64,000 bases of DNA. It comes from Paenibacillus oceani. GTDB taxonomy: Bacteria > Bacillota > Bacilli > Paenibacillales > NBRC-103111. How positions within the stretch are numbered: position 1 is the stretch's first letter; each line of letters begins with the position of its first letter. The stretch covers positions 1 through 64,000 of the forward strand of contig NZ_JACXJA010000047.1 in assembly GCF_014705615.1 (NCBI RefSeq), read 5' to 3'. The notes under the pieces are model-generated. The model was given only the letters and a program-made list of their open reading frames with translations. It was not told the origin of the DNA and ran no database searches. Below are positions 62,328-64,000 of the stretch, piece by piece. Made by a program: the position numbers and the translations under genes.

Positions 62328-62987
62328 TTAACCTCGTGAAACAAGTGCCGCTGCCTTGGCTCCCGCTTCCTGCATCGTGTTCAGCCACGTCGTCGCCATC
62401 AGCATATCACCCAGCGTCGTCATATGGACGCCGTCCGTCGTCAGCGCCTTGCCCGTTCCCCGCCGGAGGAAGCTGATAAACGCTTCATGAGTCGGCACCA
62501 ATACGGCGCCGAACTCGGCGGCCAACCGGTCCACAATAGCTACGTACGGCTGCAGCATCCGGTTGCCTGTGGAGTCGGGAATCTCCTTGATGATCGTAGG
62601 CTGCATCAGGATAAGCCGGCTATCGCACTTCTCCTTGACTTGTCGAAGCAGCTCGCGGTACACCGCTTCGAACCGGTCCGGCAGTACTTGCTCCGCATCC
62701 GGAGAATCGAGCTGCCGCCACACGTCGTTAATGCCGATCGACACTGACAGCCAGTCGGGTTGATGATCGAGCACGTCCAGCGTCCACCGTTTCTGCAGAT
62801 CGGTTACCCGGTTGCCGCTCGTCCCCTCGTTGATCACCGTCAAGTTCAGCTCCGGGCAGTTCGTTGCGAAGTAATCGTGGAGCAGCCGCACGTATCCCCC
62901 GCCCAGCTTCAGCGGATCGGTTTTTCTTCCTTTATCGGTAATGCTGTCTCCTATAAAGACGATCTTATCGTTGCTGCGAAAATTCAT
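62328..62987 (-). CDS. SGNH/GDSL-family hydrolase
   Basis: The 219-residue protein has all four blocks: FIGDSITD with S15, NEGTSGNRV, GINDVWR with the Asn, and DGVHMT near the C-terminus with the Asp-His pair. No signal peptide. Such enzymes deacetylate sugars or hydrolyse small esters. It lies downstream of the DHDPS-family gene across an element with terminal inverted repeats. Confidence 0.93.
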   Translation of the reverse strand: MNFRSNDKIVFIGDSITDKGRKTDPLKLGGGYVRLLHDYFATNCPELNLTVINEGTSGNRVTDLQKRWTLDVLDHQPDWLSVSIGINDVWRQLDSPDAEQVLPDRFEAVYRELLRQVKEKCDSRLILMQPTIIKEIPDSTGNRMLQPYVAIVDRLAAEFGAVLVPTHEAFISFLRRGTGKALTTDGVHMTTLGDMLMATTWLNTMQEAGAKAAALVSRG

Positions 62988-63040
62988 GCGTCTCCCCTTC
63001 CTTCATACCGTTAATGAATGTTGAATGAGTATAAGAGGTT

Positions 63041-63208
63041 GTTCAAAAAGTCCACTTTTGATCACGAAGCAGATCAGGAAGCCCGCTCGAAATCGAATAT
63101 GGAATTCAGCCGGAACTTCCGGTGCTCACAAAAGCTGCCACTACGCTCCGCTCCTCATTTCCTTGCTTCATCCCATCTTCTCGGTGCTGAAAACCAGACT
63201 TTTTGAAC
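63041..63208. repeat. Intergenic element with perfect 12-base inverted ends
   Basis: GTTCAAAAAGTC (63041-63052) and its exact complement GACTTTTTGAAC (63197-63208) bound a 168-base segment whose inner flanks also pair imperfectly (TTTTGATCACGA with TCGGTGCTGAAAA). It has no coding potential. Elements with this GTTGTTCAAAAAGTC end are common in Paenibacillus as far as I recall. MITE-like. Confidence 0.7.
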
Positions 63209-63225
63209 TCACACTATAAGTCGTC

Positions 63226-64000
63226 TTACGCTTTGGCGTAAACCGGACGCGGCAACGAGACATGTTCCCGAATCGCCTGTTCCGTGGCTGCGAGCTGGTT
63301 CACCTCAAGCTTGCGTGTCGCCGTAAAGGTTGACGCGTCTTTGCTCCGGCCTGTCAAAGCGATCGGCAAGCCGAGCTGCTGCTGGTAATATTTCGCGTTC
63401 ACCGGATAGATCTGCAGCTCGATTAACGAAGCGGTGCTTAGAAAAGCTTGAAGCGTTTCGGCTTTTTGCGGTTCGGCGCTCCAATTGCGTGTCAGCCATA
63501 CGTACAGGTCCGGATGCATATTCGCCATCACGCCGCTGAATCCGGCCGCTCCCAGTCTAAGCGAGGCGAGCAGCGTCGCCGTATTGGCGTTGAACAGTTT
63601 CAGGCTGCTGCCTTTGACGGCTTCCAGCTTCGCTTCGATCTCCGTTTCGCTGCACGACGTATCTTTCAGGAACAAAAACCGGCCGGTCGAGGCGCACCAG
63701 CTCAGCACCTGAGGGCTCAGCAGTCGTTTGTACGGATACGGGCACTCGTAAAGGCCAAAACTGACACCCGGAACGTTCTCGAGAATCGTCTGGGCGCGGC
63801 TGATCCACACCTCGTCGGACTCCTCTTCCTTGGCAAACCGGTTCGTGACGATCACGAACGCATCGATGCCCGTTGCGGCGATTTGCCTGATTTCCTCGAT
63901 CTGCCCTTCCAGGTCGTCTGAGACGTGCCCCGAGGCGATTACCGGAACCCGGCTACCCGCCTTCTCCTTGACGAACCGGGCCATCTTCACGCGCTCCTCC
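63226..64000 (-). CDS. Dihydrodipicolinate synthase/N-acetylneuraminate lyase family protein, 5' end outside window
   Basis: The last 258 or so residues of a DHDPS-fold aldolase. The Schiff-base lysine is in FLFLKDTSCS and the active-site Tyr region is in GLYECPYPYKRLLSP. The frame is open to the right edge (EERVKMARFVKEK), and the usual first 40-60 residues with the GTTGE motif are missing, so the gene continues past 64000. The family makes or splits 2-keto acids with pyruvate; which one cannot be told. It is followed by an SGNH hydrolase gene. Confidence 0.88.
   Translation of the reverse strand, partial: EERVKMARFVKEKAGSRVPVIASGHVSDDLEGQIEEIRQIAATGIDAFVIVTNRFAKEEESDEVWISRAQTILENVPGVSFGLYECPYPYKRLLSPQVLSWCASTGRFLFLKDTSCSETEIEAKLEAVKGSSLKLFNANTATLLASLRLGAAGFSGVMANMHPDLYVWLTRNWSAEPQKAETLQAFLSTASLIELQIYPVNAKYYQQQLGLPIALTGRSKDASTFTATRKLEVNQLAATEQAIREHVSLPRPVYAKA

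Noticed and set aside
1-64000. tRNA, rRNA, CRISPR arrays or prophage
   Set aside because: No cloverleaf with the usual T-arm sequence, no regularly spaced repeat array and no phage structural or integrase gene was seen; the dispersed repeats are far apart and lack spacers.

Overview
The window looks like a chromosomal segment of a spore-forming, GC-rich low-branching Firmicute of the Paenibacillaceae (Paenibacillus or Cohnella type). This is inferred from the mix of genes. There is a futalosine-route menaquinone gene (mqnC), sporulation genes (ytxC and a gamma-type SASP), a LiaFSR system, T-box and SAM-I leaders, S-layer-homology repeats, and many solute-binding lipoproteins paired with AraC/YesN-type regulators. 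No rRNA, tRNA or CRISPR array was seen.

Layout. 0-0.4 kb: the end of an IS200/IS605-type element with a broken tnpA. 0.4-16 kb: a mostly leftward core block. It holds a DUF2062 protein, ispH, a two-component system next to a membrane-anchored HtrA protease, a YugN-like protein, liaF-liaS-liaR, a tiny SASP gene, an ECF sigma factor, a secreted 3D-domain protein, thrS with its T-box leader and ytxC. A second, internally deleted thrS with its own T-box lies directly downstream of thrS. 15.5-29 kb: a rightward sugar/glycan block with an SMP-30 lactonase-like gene, a ribokinase, two solute-binding lipoproteins around a membrane-anchored AraC regulator, a large alpha/beta hydrolase and a DUF4838 protein. 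28.6-36 kb: mqnC, a third solute-binding lipoprotein with a cre site on its promoter, a hydroxyacid dehydrogenase, a GntR/solute-binding-domain fusion and an EAL protein. 36-38.8 kb: metA-metI under a SAM-I riboswitch. 39-43.7 kb: cation transport (CorA-like and KtrB-like) with long structured leaders, an HRDC protein and a DUF3055 protein. 44-54 kb: a nucleoside hydrolase, AraC regulators, a GNAT, a 5'-3' exonuclease, and a solute-binding protein/LamG operon. 54-56.4 kb: a broken S-layer-homology protein gene. 56.4-58.4 kb: an AT-rich island. 58.4-64 kb: a PhyH dioxygenase, an AraC regulator, an esterase, an SGNH hydrolase and the 3' part of a DHDPS-family gene.

The most unusual region is the AT-rich island. 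It encodes a compact, overlapping agr-type peptide-signalling operon: a membrane protein that resembles only the sensor half of AgrC, then AgrB with its His/Cys pair, then a 39-residue AgrD-like peptide. In that peptide the ring cysteine is replaced by serine, which predicts a lactone pentapeptide. A LytTR DNA-binding protein without a receiver domain follows. No histidine kinase or receiver domain is present, so signal transduction would need a different route or an unlinked partner. The island abuts the truncated 5' end of the S-layer-homology gene, which also carries a frameshift just before its terminator.

Other recurring themes: four solute-binding lipoproteins have no ABC permease or ATPase gene in the window. 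A dispersed intergenic repeat occurs four times. A second, palindromic-ended element lies near the right edge. Several small gene fragments sit in the intergenic regions.
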